Below the pieces are notes generated by a model. It made no database searches, was not told the DNA's origin, and saw only the letters and a list, made by a program, of their open reading frames with translations. The translations under genes and the position numbers were made by a program. Of a stretch of DNA of 64,000 nucleotides, positions 23,601-35,203 are shown in pieces; position 1 is the stretch's first letter; every line of letters begins with the position of its first letter. Where the stretch lies: NCBI GenBank assembly GCA_903813345.2, contig CAIIXF020000001.1, positions 33,748,866 through 33,812,865 on the forward strand, read 5' to 3'. The DNA comes from Owenia fusiformis. Lineage: Eukaryota > Annelida > Polychaeta > Sabellida > Oweniidae.

Positions 23601-25549
23601 ATGCCTAAAACAAGACAAAGAAAATCATATACGAAAAAGGAAGATCCAAAACAAAAACCTTCAAAGGATAAAGGGACTCTTAATCAGTTGAGGGAATAAC
23701 TTCAGAAACATGGCATTAATGCGCCAGAGACTTTCCAAAGACAAGCTCTCATACAACTGCTTAAGAGTAATGCAGATGTGAACTGAAGGAGTCGCACTTC
23801 CTCGCCAAAATATTAACGGGGAGTCTCTCGCAGATGACCAACAAAGCTGTATAGAGGATATTCTCGATAATACAAGGTTGCCCACAGAAAAGCAAAGACA
23901 CAACACATCCTTTCGTAGTCGTGGCGTACCCATAGAAAGCATACCAGTGGTAGACGTCTTAGCAGCCAGCACGAGAAGGAATATACTCGAGATGAAAGCA
24001 GGCTAAAGAAACACTGTTTGAGGCCATATTTATTCTAACCATGACACCAATGTCACCACGTGAGATATGATGACAGGCCCTCCAGCAAAGAAATAACTTT
24101 AAACTCGGGTAATGTTATTCTAGCATGTCGACAATCTTTACGCACTATCGTGAACTTGGTCTAAATACGCCATACTCAATGTTATATTTTACTATAATTA
24201 TGATCTAAAGTGTAGATATTCATGGATTTTCAGAATTTGCATTTGGTCCCCGTATGAGTCTATGTGAATAGTACGTGCATCTATTATAAATAAATAATTG
24301 TGAAGAACATGATCGAGATCCGATACTTATAATTATGTACTCATATTCAGATACACACAACCATCAGCTTATATGGGCCGGAGTCTTTCAGTCACATAGC
24401 ATCAATTTGAATATCCTTTGTAACATTCGTTCAACTTCACTTCTTAAAAGAGACTTTCTTTAGTTTATAATGAACCAAATGAACGATATGCCGTTTTGAT
24501 TACATTAACGGGACAACAAGGTCTATGAAGAGAGATTTTTCTTTACTTTTTGAGCTAGCAGGGCAACGAACGTTTGGCTTAACATCTTCTTCGAGATACC
24601 TTTTTTCTTAAATTAATGGTTCAGCTGTCATTTTCAGCATTAGGGAGTATAACTTCAGTTCAGGGCTTCTATAAAAGAAGTCCTACCTATAGATTTAAAC
24701 ACCTTCCACGTTTCAAGAGGGAAATCAGCTGAAATAATGTTCATCCAGGGTTTTCTTCGGGATGATGAAAGTATATGTTAGTCTTCATAAAATATCCAAA
24801 CTTGAATAGCTTTCGATACTGGTCCATGATCGTTCAGCATTAATTCTTGTACCTTTAAGTTTTGATCCTATTTATAATAATTGGCTTCTTCATGGAACGT
24901 ATATAAACAGCTCTTGCGATCGACAATTCACATTTTTATACTTTCTAACTTACGATTTTCAGAGGTTGTTTGTAAGATTTGTATACTGCTTGGTGATTTA
25001 TATTACAGAATTCCTCAAGACAATCCTCGGAAGTCTATCGGAGAGCGGCCAGCGTAATAGTAATCTACGTAATCCAATCACAACATTGGACATTTCAATT
25101 ATATTAAATCCCCACATGCTTCTCTTCATTGGACTTACTCAGTGCGCATGGGGTCTGAGTTGACCCCCCTATTTTTCTGTAATACACTTCTACAGTTTTT
25201 AACAGGGTTGGGTCACCGGATTAGAAGCATTTGCGCAATGGCACCTTTGTACAAGAACAGTTCAAAGGATTCGACCCTACTATTAACTGTGCCCCTCTGG
25301 CGTTTCGATGAAAGCCCATACCTTGAATTTATCCGTTGCTCAACACAAAGCAGGCAGATTAAAGTTTATTAGTGGCTACAAAAGCAGCATAAACAACTAG
25401 TGGACACCCTAAGAAAGGACCCATATGCAACCATCATCGTGAAAACAGCGTATACCCTCGCCTTCCTCCGAGTTTCACTAGTACTACTCAAACAGACTAT
25501 AAGGGCACACGTTTTACTAACAATCTCAAATACATTTAGCTTATATAAG
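23601..25549 (+). pseudogene. Decayed 5' part of a tyrosine-recombinase (DIRS-like) retroelement
   Basis: From ATG at 23601 a lysine-rich N-terminus (MPKTRQRKSYTKKE...) is followed by a SAP-like segment around LNQLRE and HGINAPETFQRQALIQLL, interrupted by an in-frame TAA near 23697 and another stop further on. The downstream stretch to 25549 reads in broken frames; the last portion (about 25385-25549) contains a readable segment near KDPYATIIVKTAYTLAFL. I could not find an intact reverse transcriptase active site. Assignment rests mainly on the recombinase piece at 28720-29870, with which it is contiguous once the 25550-28719 insertion is removed. Confidence 0.45.
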
Positions 25550-26296
25550 CAGTACTGTCAACCCCTAAAGATTTTCTCGCGGGACAGATTTTTTAGACCC
25601 AGTGCCCAAAATTCGAGGGATTTTGCGGTACATGTACTAAATTCGCGGGATTTCGCGGGACATTTAAGGCATTTGCGTGATTGCGCTAATAGGCCAAATT
25701 TTTTTTATCAAATTCGCGGGATTTCGCGGGACCATTCGAGGGACAAACACTCTAATTGCGTGACAGTTAACAGGTTTACCACCAAAATCTTCATAGAGGG
25801 ACAGATGTTTTAGACAACGTGCCCTAAATTTGCGGGATTTCGCGGGACATCCACCTAAATTTGCAGGATGTCCCGGGACATTCAAGGGATTTGCGTGATT
25901 TGGACTAATGTAAAAGCATGTTAAAGTACTTAAATCAAACTTCCAGATACTGATTAATCAAATATAATGCACCGTTGCATTATAACTTAAATAAACGTCA
26001 ACACAATTTCACAAAATACGCATAGGAATATTATTTAACTTTATTGTAATTTATCAAAAACAAAAACCATGCTTCAGGTGTGAGTACCGTAATCTAACAC
26101 GAAATTCAAAAATTCGGAACAATACTTTGCACTTCTGGCGTCGTGACCAACTATGAAACGCTTACCCCCATAATGTTATATATTAAAATGTACCTATTCA
26201 TATACTGTAGACATGGGCTTTCAATTGAAAGCCCATGATATAGGGGTTCGATTAATCTACATCAAATTATAGGGAATGAGGTAACTTTTCTAGATA

Positions 26297-28305
26297 GGGT
26301 TTGTTGAAAAAACCGGGTACCGGGTAGTAAATCCTCCATGCTGGGTTCAAACTTGGTACCAGGTCGAAAAAACCGGGTACCCAAAAAACGAAATATACGA
26401 ATATACAACATAATTAGATCATTAGAAAACATGTAAGATTTGTTTTGAATTTACAAAAATGTATGTAACTTCCTTCAAAATTGCGCTAGAAGCTTCAAAT
26501 GAAAAGCATTTTAAGGCTCTTTTTATGTCCCCACCACATAGTGTGGGGCCATATTGTCGGCCTAGGCGCGTCCGTCTGTCCGTCTGTCTGTCTGTCCGTC
26601 TGTCTGTCCGTCCGTACGTCCGGCAGTTTTCTCCAAAACCGCTACAGATATCACCTTCAAATTTTCAGGGATAACTTATGAGTGCATACAGATGTGGATG
26701 AAAAAAAATTAACTCGATACCTACTTCCTGTCGGCCATTTTGAAGTCAAATGCTAAAATCCTTGTCTGCAAACTTCAAGAAAAACGGCTTCACAGTTGCT
26801 TTTAAAACTTTAACATCTTGTTCAGCTCACTTCATTCTAGATCTGATTAGGTTTTGGACCTGTTAGCTCAGTCATGTCAGCCATTTTGAATGTTTTAAGA
26901 AAAGTTAGCGCACGATAATACTTTGTATCATATTGAATGGTGTTTTTCAGTTTCCATACTTTAACTTTTTAGTAGCTTTATAAATAATTTCAGGTGTACT
27001 TTGTTGTAAAAGCTTATGTTATTGTTAACAGTAGTTATATGTGATAATTTTGAAAAAAGATTTCAGCAAAAACTCATAATCACTTTTTTATTGTCGGCCA
27101 TTTTGGATTTTTCCGTCCTAAAATCTTGTCTGTAAAGTCTTGTCTACTCATTTTCAGGTGAACCGTTTGGTAGATCAATTTTAAATTTTCAGGGATGATT
27201 CTTAGTATGAGAATCTAGATCTGATTAGTTTTTGGGCATTCTGGGTAAATGTCAAGGCAGCCATTTTGGATTTTCCGTCCTAAAATCTTGTCTGTAAAGT
27301 CTTGTCTACGCATTTTCAGATGAACCATTTGGTAGATCCATTTCAAATTTTCAGGGATGATTCTCAGTATGAAAATCTAGATCTGATTATTTTTACGGCA
27401 TTCTGGATAAATGTCAAGGCAGCATTTTGGATTTTCCGTTTTAAAATCTTGCCCGTAAAGTCTTGTCTACACGTTTTTAGGTGAACCGTTTGGTAGATCA
27501 ATTTCAAATTTTCAGGGATGATTCTTAGTATGAAAATCTAGAACTGATTAGTTTTTGGGCATTCTTGGTAAATGTCAAGGCAGCCATTTTGGATTTTCTG
27601 TCCTAAAATCTTGTCCGTAAAGTCTTGTCTACACATTTCCAGGTGAACTGTTTGGTAGATCAATTTCAAATTTTCAGGGATGATTCTTAGTATGAAAATC
27701 TAGAACAGATTAGTTTTTGGCATTCTGGATAAATGTCAAGGCAGCCATTTTGGATTTTCTGTCCTCAAATCTTGTCTGTAAAGTCTTGTTTACATGTTTT
27801 CTGGTTAACTGTGTGACGGATCAATTTCAAATTTTCAGGGGTGGTTCTTAGTATGAAAATCTAGAACTGACTAATTTTTTGGCATTCTTGGTAAATTTTA
27901 AGGTGCCCATTTTGGATTCTCCGTCCTCGAATTGTGTCGGTAAAGTCTTGTCTACTCATTTTTAGGATAACCATTTGACAGGATCACCCATAGGTGGGGA
28001 CATATTGTACACATTTGTGTTCTTGTCTTCCTTTATCATCATAACCAATGAAAATATGGCCATGACAATAGAGGAAGAAAAGAGCCTTAAACTATGCTTT
28101 TTATTTGAAGCTTCTAGCTCAATTTTGAAGGATGTTACATACATTTTTGTGAATTCAAAACAAATCTTACACGTTTTCTCATAATCTAATTATGTTATAT
28201 ATTCGTATTTTTCGTTTTTTGGGTACCCGTTTTTTTGACCGGGTACCAAGTTTGAACCCAGCATGGAGGATTTACAACCCGGTACCCGGTTTTTTCTACA
28301 AACCC
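26297..28305. mobile_element. Mutator-like element M1, ~230 bp terminal inverted repeats
   Basis: Ends GGGTTTGTTGAAAAAACCGG and, in reverse complement, GGGTTTGTAGAAAAAACCGG. Terminal repeats run about 26297-26525 and 28079-28305 with small differences. The flanking 10 bp are TTTCTAGATA (26287-26296) and TTTCTACATA (28306-28315), one mismatch. Long terminal repeats plus a 9-10 bp duplication are typical of MULEs. No transposase; the interior is filled by a GTCCCC-family element. Copy B of the host transposon shows the uninterrupted site (TTTTCGAGATATCAG). Confidence 0.78.
26526..28044 (+). mobile_element. GTCCCCACC-family minisatellite element (Helentron-like architecture)
   Basis: The head ATGTCCCCACCACATAGTGT is followed by a CCGTCTGTCTGTCCGTC run (26571-26622), then about seven ~150 bp units containing GCAGCCATTTTGGATTTTCC, TCTTGTCTGTAAAGTCTTG, GTTTGGTAGATCAATTTC and AAATTTTCAGGGATGATTC. 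The 3' end has GGTGGGGACAT, complementary to the 5' head, then ACACATTTGTGT (a small hairpin) and a short tail. A second 3' end with the same sequence at about 55425-55472 supports the boundary. It occupies the interior of M1. Confidence 0.65.
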
Positions 28306-28719
28306 TTTCTACATATCAGCGTCCATTTATTGTAACTCGCGTTTGCTAACATTTGCTCAGTTTTGAGATGAAGGCCACACGGGTAGTAAAAAGGCCAACG
28401 TTGGAACTGTTTGTGACCTACATCCCTATTTTCGTAATTAAAATGAAAGTTGAACCCTTCCTCTTTATTTTGATACCAAACAACAGCATGCTAGGTACTT
28501 ACAACAAGGTAAACTTTACTCCTCAAAAGTGCAAAAACTTAGCTTCTTATATAAGATAAGATAATCACAATATAGGGGATTGCAACAATTTCGGAAATTC
28601 GCGGAGGTTAAAACCACATTTGCGGGACTTCGCGGGACATCGCGGGACACGCGAATGAGCCTAATTTTGATCAAATTCGCGGGATAATCCCGCCATTCGC
28701 GGGACACTTGACAGCTCTG

Positions 28720-29870
28720 TATAAGCATTGACCATCATTATTATAATAGGCATTTTTTCCAAGTATTCAAGCTGCTACCGCACGAATAGGGGACCATCTC
28801 ATTCAAAACTCAGAGTTCAGAGGTCTAGCGCCAGACATAGCGAAATAACCAACATCGGTTAGAAATAGTCTGACGTTATCACAGAGGGTTAATGATCTAT
28901 TGGAGAGTAGAAAAGAGAAGTTCCATCAACTAGTTCCCTGGGCCAAGGAGGAGCCACTGCCTTGCCCGGATCCCTTGGCAGTAATCTGGCAGTAAATTCT
29001 GTTCTGGATCTATTGTAAGATTGTTCTATTAACAGCAGTACAAAAACATTGTATCAGTAAGGATTTAATTCGTATACCGATTTCCTACAATCTCACAGTG
29101 TAGGTTGGCCAAAACTCGACACACCGCCAATCTCCGAGGAAATTATGCTTCGATTCGTGTCGCACTTACATATAAAGGGGCTAAAAAATTCACCATAAGA
29201 CTTTATTTATCTTGAATAAAGTATTTCTACATGAAATCGGGTATCGCCAATCCATTCCATACATCAGAGGTTTTACTTCTTCCGCACCTGTAGTCAATCT
29301 CGAACTCAAGAAGTTCCAGACCCATTGGCCGTACTCTGGAGCTGCATCGCCATTTGCGCCATCTATTATCAAGTGCGATTGGTGACAGAACAAAGGCAGC
29401 GTACGTCAGTGGCTTCAATGCCTTTAAATGGTATGGCTAACAACAACGTCCTACTCTCGATAAACATTCTACCTGAAATCAACGAGGAAACCCTGCTATA
29501 CTTCGTATGTCACTATAATCTCAATTTAGGACTAACATTTTGCGACTATCAAACTGTACTTGTCTGGGGGACATAAATTGGGAAAATCAAAGCGGTCATT
29601 AACGTGCCAGAATCAAAAACGGACATGTTTAGAAGAGGTGTTTTACCAGACGCTTCATTCTTCCTGTCTCAGAACGGCGAAGCACTTTCGAGAACGGTTT
29701 TCATAGCAAAGATGAGACACGATATAGCCTCAACGGGACGCGACCCTAAGCTCATTTCGAATAGGTGCCTCTACTCAATCGTCAAAGGGGCGCCTAGAAG
29801 ATCACTGGAAAGGAGACCCCTACAGACGCTACATTAGGACACCAAATGTAGTCATCAAACAGGGACAATT
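28720..29870 (+). pseudogene. Decayed tyrosine recombinase of a DIRS-like retroelement
   Basis: Several frames read recombinase-like sequence. About 29116-29240 gives TPPISEEIMLRFVSHLHIKG followed by TIRLYLS. About 29366-29437 gives SAIGDRTKAAYVSGFNAF. 29469-29576 gives LPEINEETLLYFVCHYNLNL. 29604-29837 gives a catalytic-domain-like segment with GEALSRTVFIAKMRHDI. A frameshift near 29790 restores EDHWKGDPYRRYIRTP, whose tyrosine (codon 29830-29832) would be the nucleophile. The usual H-x-x-R box is degraded and stops interrupt each segment. Two core-binding-like segments in succession suggest an internal duplication or two nested copies. Not functional. Confidence 0.6.
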
Positions 29871-31050
29871 AGCGTTAACAAGATCATGAATTTGACTTTG
29901 ACTACACGTCATACAGCCATTTAACAAACATTTACATTCCGTAGACAACTTAACGGAACAGTGCGTGGGAATAACAGGTTTATAAACTCGATTACATTTT
30001 TGCATGATTCTCATTTTAAGTAGATGCGAAGATACATTCTGCACATACCTTGGAAGAGTATGTTCTTTGAACAACCTTTGTGAATCAGATTGTCATATCA
30101 TTGTGCATCAATGCGTAAGGTTTCGTGCTTGTTACACTCTCATGTTTTGGAAATTAAAATAGATAATGTAAATACGTAACCACAATACCACAGATGGTAT
30201 CATTTTCTTCTTTTAAAATCATGTATTTAAATTGTGTATCGAAGCGAGTGGAAAGCTTCGAAACTTGATGTAATTTCCACATATCTGCTTTATTTCATGT
30301 AAGGGGATAATTATGTGCTTCAACGTAGGTATTCGTCTTTCTCTTTATTGGGGTTCCCATAGGCGATCCTCTATCACCAAGTTGTTACCGTCACGCCTAT
30401 GGTTTGGCCATTTATCTTAAGAGATAGGCCTATTGGCCGATATTTAGGTTTAGATCAGTACAAGACATGTTTGTTTGCCGATTGTGCATCTTGTGATTAT
30501 CATCATTTCACTATTCAAAGATGTACATGGGTTCCAACAATGCATTGGTGCGTTCCCAATATTCAGGGATCACAGCGCAGCTCTGCCAACGATGCAGCTC
30601 ACGTTTGCCTTTGGCTTCGGCTGCCAACGATGCAGCCCACGTTTGCTGCCAACGATGTAGCTTTCGTGTGCCTTCGGCTTCCGTTCAATGTGTTATTGGA
30701 GGTAGACTTGCATACTTGTACTCCCCGACCACAAGTACACATATGCAGTTGGTCACTTCAATTCTCCAATCTGGCTTGTACCCAAGACTTCGTCCATCAT
30801 ATCAAGCGACACGTCGCGGGATCACACAAGCTCTCAATCAAGTAATCCAATCAACCAAAAATTCAATCAATCAATCAATCAATCAATCAAAAGAACATAT
30901 ATGAATTTGAAATCAAGATAGATAGCTTGGTGAGGTGGATCGCCCTAACTACTGTTTATTATTAATGTATAATCACATGACTTTCTTTCAGGGAACCCCA
31001 AGCCAAACTTGAGTAAATAAATGTAATATAATTTAATTCCTGTGTTGTTG
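29871..31050. other. Retroelement 3' flank with small repeats; no supported gene
   Basis: Contains three imperfect 27-bp units around GCTGCCAACGATGCAGC (about 30582-30665) and a TCAA microsatellite (about 30853-30890). GGGTTCCCATAGGCGATCC near 30350 partly mirrors GGATCGCCCTAAC...GGGAACCCC near 30938-30998, possibly another element's ends. The 148-codon open frame at 30399 overlaps two others, runs through the 27-bp repeats and has no domain that I recognise. Confidence 0.4.
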
Positions 31051-31054
31051 TGAA

Positions 31055-31341
31055 TCATAAACGGTAGATTTTACGGTAGTTTGAACAAAAATACTGTTAA
31101 TTTCAGCAGAAATAAGGTAGATTTCCAAATACTTACGGTATATTTTACGGCCGTTCTTATAGAAAAAAATCGAATTATAATAATGTATTTCACGGTAGAT
31201 TTCGGTAAAAATACGGTAGATTTTTTACGGATGTTTTACGGGAAAAAATGTTAAATTTTTTACGTTAGTTTGTCATTTTTACGGAAAAACAAAAAATTTA
31301 CGGTAGATTCCCTTAAAAATACGGTAAGGATGGCAGGTATG
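31055..31341. repeat. ACGGTAGATTTTACGG repeats with TGGCAGGTATG terminus
   Basis: Degenerate ACGGTAGATTTTACGGTAG units end in AAGGATGGCAGGTATG, the inverse of CATACCTGCCA at 22678. They may be the right end of the element that starts there, with the DIRS-like retroelement inside. Confidence 0.6.
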
Positions 31342-31786
31342 TGATTGGAGGCAGTTTTGATCAATTTTGCAAAGGGTTACTTAATTCTCATCCGTCTCAA
31401 CAAAACAGGAATATCCCAGAATTCGATACAGTCATACTTCTCTTATGTTAACTATATCATTGATTGGCCAAGGGTTCATCTATAATCCTGGGAAATGACC
31501 TCTTCTGGAAGTAAAGCGTGGGAACATCGGATATGACCAGTTCCCATGCCAGTGTGTCACCTGTCATTTCTCTTGAATGATGTACACTTTCCTCCAAAAG
31601 ATTGGAAACAATTGTAGAACAGTAAAACCTGTATATTTGAACACTTGGCTAATCCGAACACTTGGCTAATCCGAACACTTCCTAATTTGAACATTTTTTG
31701 GTCCCTTTTTTCTCCGTATTCCATGTTCTTACAAAACACATCTAAATCGTTTGAAAAAACACGTCCCGAGTAATTTCCATTGTTAA
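31342..31786. other. No gene; short GAACACTTGGCTAATCC repeats
   Basis: About 31636-31695 carries repeated GAACACTTGGCTAATCC phrases preceded by CAGTAAAACCTGTATATTT. This looks like a pogo/Tigger-type transposon end, but no partner end was identified. Confidence 0.35.
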
Positions 31787-31803
31787 GACTTGAGCGGGTG
31801 CAC

Positions 31804-31953
31804 CCCAGTTGTCCGAAACCCAGTTGTCCGAAACCCAGTTGTCCGAAACCCAGTTGTCCGAAACCCAGTTGTCCGAAACCCAGTTGTCCGAAACCCAGTT
31901 GTCCGAAACCCAGTTTTCCGAAACCCAGTTCTCCGAAACCCAGTTGTCCGAAA
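31804..31953 (+). repeat. 15-bp tandem array, left terminus of M2
   Basis: Ten units of CCCAGTTGTCCGAAA. Two have TTTTCCG or TTCTCCG variants in the middle; homogeneity is otherwise very high. Confidence 0.93.
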
Positions 31954-33539
31954 AATTTAGTCATAATTTACCAGATAAAGGGGGACGCACCTTAAGCCAG
32001 TTTCATGTCATGTATTTGGCAAAATCAATGGCATGGACGCATTCTGATGTAGATCTCTCTCTCACTTTGAATTGCATCCATTACACGGCGTTACCAGAAT
32101 GACAGGAACGGGGGATTTATTTTACATTGTGATTCTAAAAAAGGTCATCAAAACACAATATATATTACGGAACAGTTGATCTTATCTTATTCAATATATT
32201 TTATATAGGCAAAATAAAATGAAACATTTTGAAACCGATAAAATAAGTTAACGCATAAAACTTTAAGAATAAACAGTACACATATTACGTTGTCAAAATG
32301 TTTCGTCGCATTTAATTTCTTAGTCTCTGTCTCTTATCAAATCGTAAAATGTAAAAGAACAAAACATTCTAAATGTAATCACTTGGGATGAACTGGAAAC
32401 GAAGACAGGCTGCCCTCGTATCAAATTGGATGTTCTCCCATTCGCAAGAAGTTTCATTTTCGCCATGTACTCACTTCATCTTTTTGAATTTAATCTCTAT
32501 TTCTCGAACAGAGTACCTAAATGAAGAATAATTTTTGGTTTCAAAAGATGTACACGTCAACTTTACTCAATAAATGCCCACTGGCTTGGGAAAACTATTT
32601 CCCTTTTATGAACGCCCATCACACATTGGAAAAATGTTGTTCCCTCTCAAAAAGCCCCATGGGGCATAAAGAAAATTGGTTTAAAAATTGTAGACCCCTA
32701 TGTATGTTAATATGTAAACGCCACTTTGCAATGAAAATAGCATAATTTAGCTTTGTTTATTTGAAGATCTGTATCACCTGTATTTTCATCTTTCGACAGT
32801 TTTTATTAGGCTAAATACTAGCTTCACGATCACTTTTCATTTGATATTACATCCTAGCACTATGAATAACATTTATAAATTGCCCTGATGTAAATAAAAT
32901 GAAAAAAGTATTATTTATCAACAGAAATTTAAAATTCACCGGGCGGCTGCCATGGGAAATGTGACTGCAAAAGTATGAGATCGCAGAATTTCTACGGCGA
33001 GCGTGGAAAAGCTTTTGGCCGCAGAAATGATAGACCGCACGGTGGCCGTTGGAAATGTGACTGGGGTGTAATTCCCACAAATCGGGGACACATATGCAAT
33101 CCACGTTATTCTTCAGGAACAGAAAATGCAACCAATGATAAAATAAAAAATTGCATTTTGAATCCGACTGAGTCCTATTGATCCTCATAAATTACCCCCT
33201 ACTCATACCGTGCGCCTCAATGCTAATGGCGCTGTCACACTTGTCGTGTCCCGTCCCGTCTTTCAACGTACAAAGCATTCAGGCCAAAATTTAAGGAATA
33301 AGCTATAGTGAGCTGTTTCAGAACGCCGTCTGAAACGCGTTCTGATTCTGAACCCACTGTATTCATTGGACGGTGGGAGGTCGTCCATGCTTACACTTTC
33401 CGTATCTGACCCTATTATCACACCAAACTAGTTCTCACTACGCTCTCGAGAACGGGCTTAAACTGTATGGACGGATTGGAAGTACTTAGAACCGTTTGGG
33501 GTCTACTTGCCTACCCGAAAGGGTAGTTCCAAAATTTCC

Positions 33540-33990
33540 ACGTGGTCATCACTTTCTGCAATCACGCGGTCTTCGACCGTTAATTGGAATTTTTGACCTA
33601 CCAGATGCTTGAAAATCAAGGATTGCGAGTCTGATACTGCACCTTTTTTCTTCCATTATACCATTAAAAGCAAAACAAAATTGCACTTCTGTCAGTGCAT
33701 TACTTTATTGTAAAGAGTCTCTCGTTCTAGCAGCGTTTTGGTCCGCACTCCCCAGCTGTTAGAAGGCCTTCTTACAGCTGGGGACCAAAATTACGCTGGA
33801 AGTAGGAACTCTGTTTAAGATAATAACGTACCATCAGAAAGAGATTTTTGTCATGCTTTGAATGGAACGAGTTTGAAGAAAAACGGTGCAGTATGAGACT
33901 CGTAATCCTTGATTTTCAAATATCCGGTACGTCAAAAATTCAAATTAACGGTCGAAGTTAGGACCGCGTGGCAATTATATCGAGTGACAA
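33540..33990. repeat. ~430 bp palindrome inside M2
   Basis: Arms meet without spacer at AGAAGGCCTTCT (33761-33772), inside CCCCAGCTGTTAGAAGGCCT... (33750-33783), which pairs with a single mismatch. Outer parts pair imperfectly, for example GGATTGCGAGTCTGATACTG (about 33619) with CAGTATGAGACTCGTAATCC (about 33886), and TTCGACCGTTAATTGGAATT with its partner near 33930-33950. It may be a separate hairpin transposon nested in M2. Confidence 0.75.
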
Positions 33991-35053
33991 TGTACTAACG
34001 ACGAACAGGACGTGGGGCAAAGGTTGAACTGTCTCAGAATGTATTGGGAACGAGGTAGAAATAAAGAATTCATATGAACGAGTCATGCAAGATACTAAAG
34101 AGATACAAATGCATTTTGATACTCAATTTTTGGGCAATTAAAACTCCCTTTCTGCATTGAGTAGGCTTAGTTATTTATTGTCCGGTGTATAATTTTTAAA
34201 CATTATCCTAATTTTTCACAAAACTTTTTTTGATTCTGCAATAGTTAATGGTTGACATCTATGGCACACTAAAAACGAATTTTTTTTATGCAGGGTACGT
34301 ACATGATACAAATCAAATCTTGGCTCTACTACAAACTATTACACACTTACTTCAACAGTTCAATATATCGCAAAACACAGTTTTGATTTTGAACAATATC
34401 ACCAATGGGAGAAATTCTTAAATCTAAATGTTTGGAAAGGAATACGTTTCTACTAAAACATACAAACCTCTTATATTATGATGAAAAAAGGATAGACATC
34501 TGATATGTATAATGCCACATATATAAGTTATACGAAATGAGCATATTTTATTGATTTATCGAAAATTTGGACGAAATCTTAACAGTGGGTGGTACTGAAC
34601 AACCAAAATCTTCTTTTTAGATATTTTTCAGGGTAGAAATATTATCAATTGATATTGGAAAACATAATTAACCATATTTTATTGAGAAAAGGGAATGAAA
34701 AAAATCATCAAATGAATATAATTGTCACGGACGTCCATACGTTATTCTAATGAGATAGATGTTCCTTTCGCCAGAATATTCTCTTCGACTGTGATAATTG
34801 TCTAAAATGTTGGCGGCAGTCTTGAATTTTCACCAAGAAGGAGTGCGATTCGTGCTGGACAATGCGGTTCAAAATTTGTAGAATGTCCAAATAAGTCTAT
34901 GTGCCGAGAATCTAGTAAGAATATATATATGATCGTGAACTTTCGGACCCATTATTGACCGGGCTAACCGATGTCAACGTGATACCAATGTTATGCTGTC
35001 CTGATTCGCGAGGTTGCGACAAGATTCGTTACTAAGAAATTTAATTTTTTAAT

Positions 35054-35203
35054 TTTCGGAGAACTGGGTTTCGGAGAACTGAGTTTTCGGAAAACTGGGT
35101 TTCGGACAACTGGGTTTCGGAGAACTGGGTTTCGGAAAACTGGGTTTCGGACAACTGGGTTTCGGAGAACTGGGTTTCGGACAACTGGGTTTCGGACAAC
35201 TGG
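35054..35203 (-). repeat. 15-bp tandem array, right terminus of M2
   Basis: Inverse of the left array: about ten TTTCGGACAACTGGG units, with more AGAAC/AAAAC variants than the left side and one unit one base longer. Confidence 0.92.

Larger units (their letters stand above)
25550..28719. mobile_element. CAG...CTG transposon with 6-bp target duplication (copy A, 3.17 kb)
   Basis: Flanked by TATAAG at 25544-25549 and 28720-28725. The ends are CAGTACTGTCAACCCC and, on the other strand, CAGAGCTGTCAAGTG. The subterminal regions are packed with CGCGGGA/TCCCGCG phrases in both orientations. It inserted into the DIRS-like retroelement. Its interior shares sequence with copy B (46996-48157), such as GGTGTGAGTACCGTAATC and GGGGTTCGATTATTCTACATC, and both resemble an arm of the palindromic element at 41375-45511. 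Copy A is longer because a Mutator-like element inserted at 26297. No transposase seen. CAG ends recall hAT elements, but their usual duplication is 8 bp, so the superfamily is left open. Confidence 0.82.

Noticed and set aside
26571-26622. CCGTCTGTCTGTCCG run as a simple microsatellite
   Set aside because: It occurs at the same place in several element families right after a palindromic head, so it is better seen as part of those elements.
30399-30845. Longest open frame in the window (148 codons) as a gene
   Set aside because: It passes through three imperfect 27-bp repeats, overlaps two other open frames on the same strand, and has no recognised domain or splice context.
31780-32102. Open frames of 71-97 codons rich in SCPKP / SETQL repeats (and their mirror at 35041-35259)
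   Set aside because: They are translations of the 15-bp terminal arrays of the Foldback element. The frame stays open because 15 is a multiple of three, not because it is coding.
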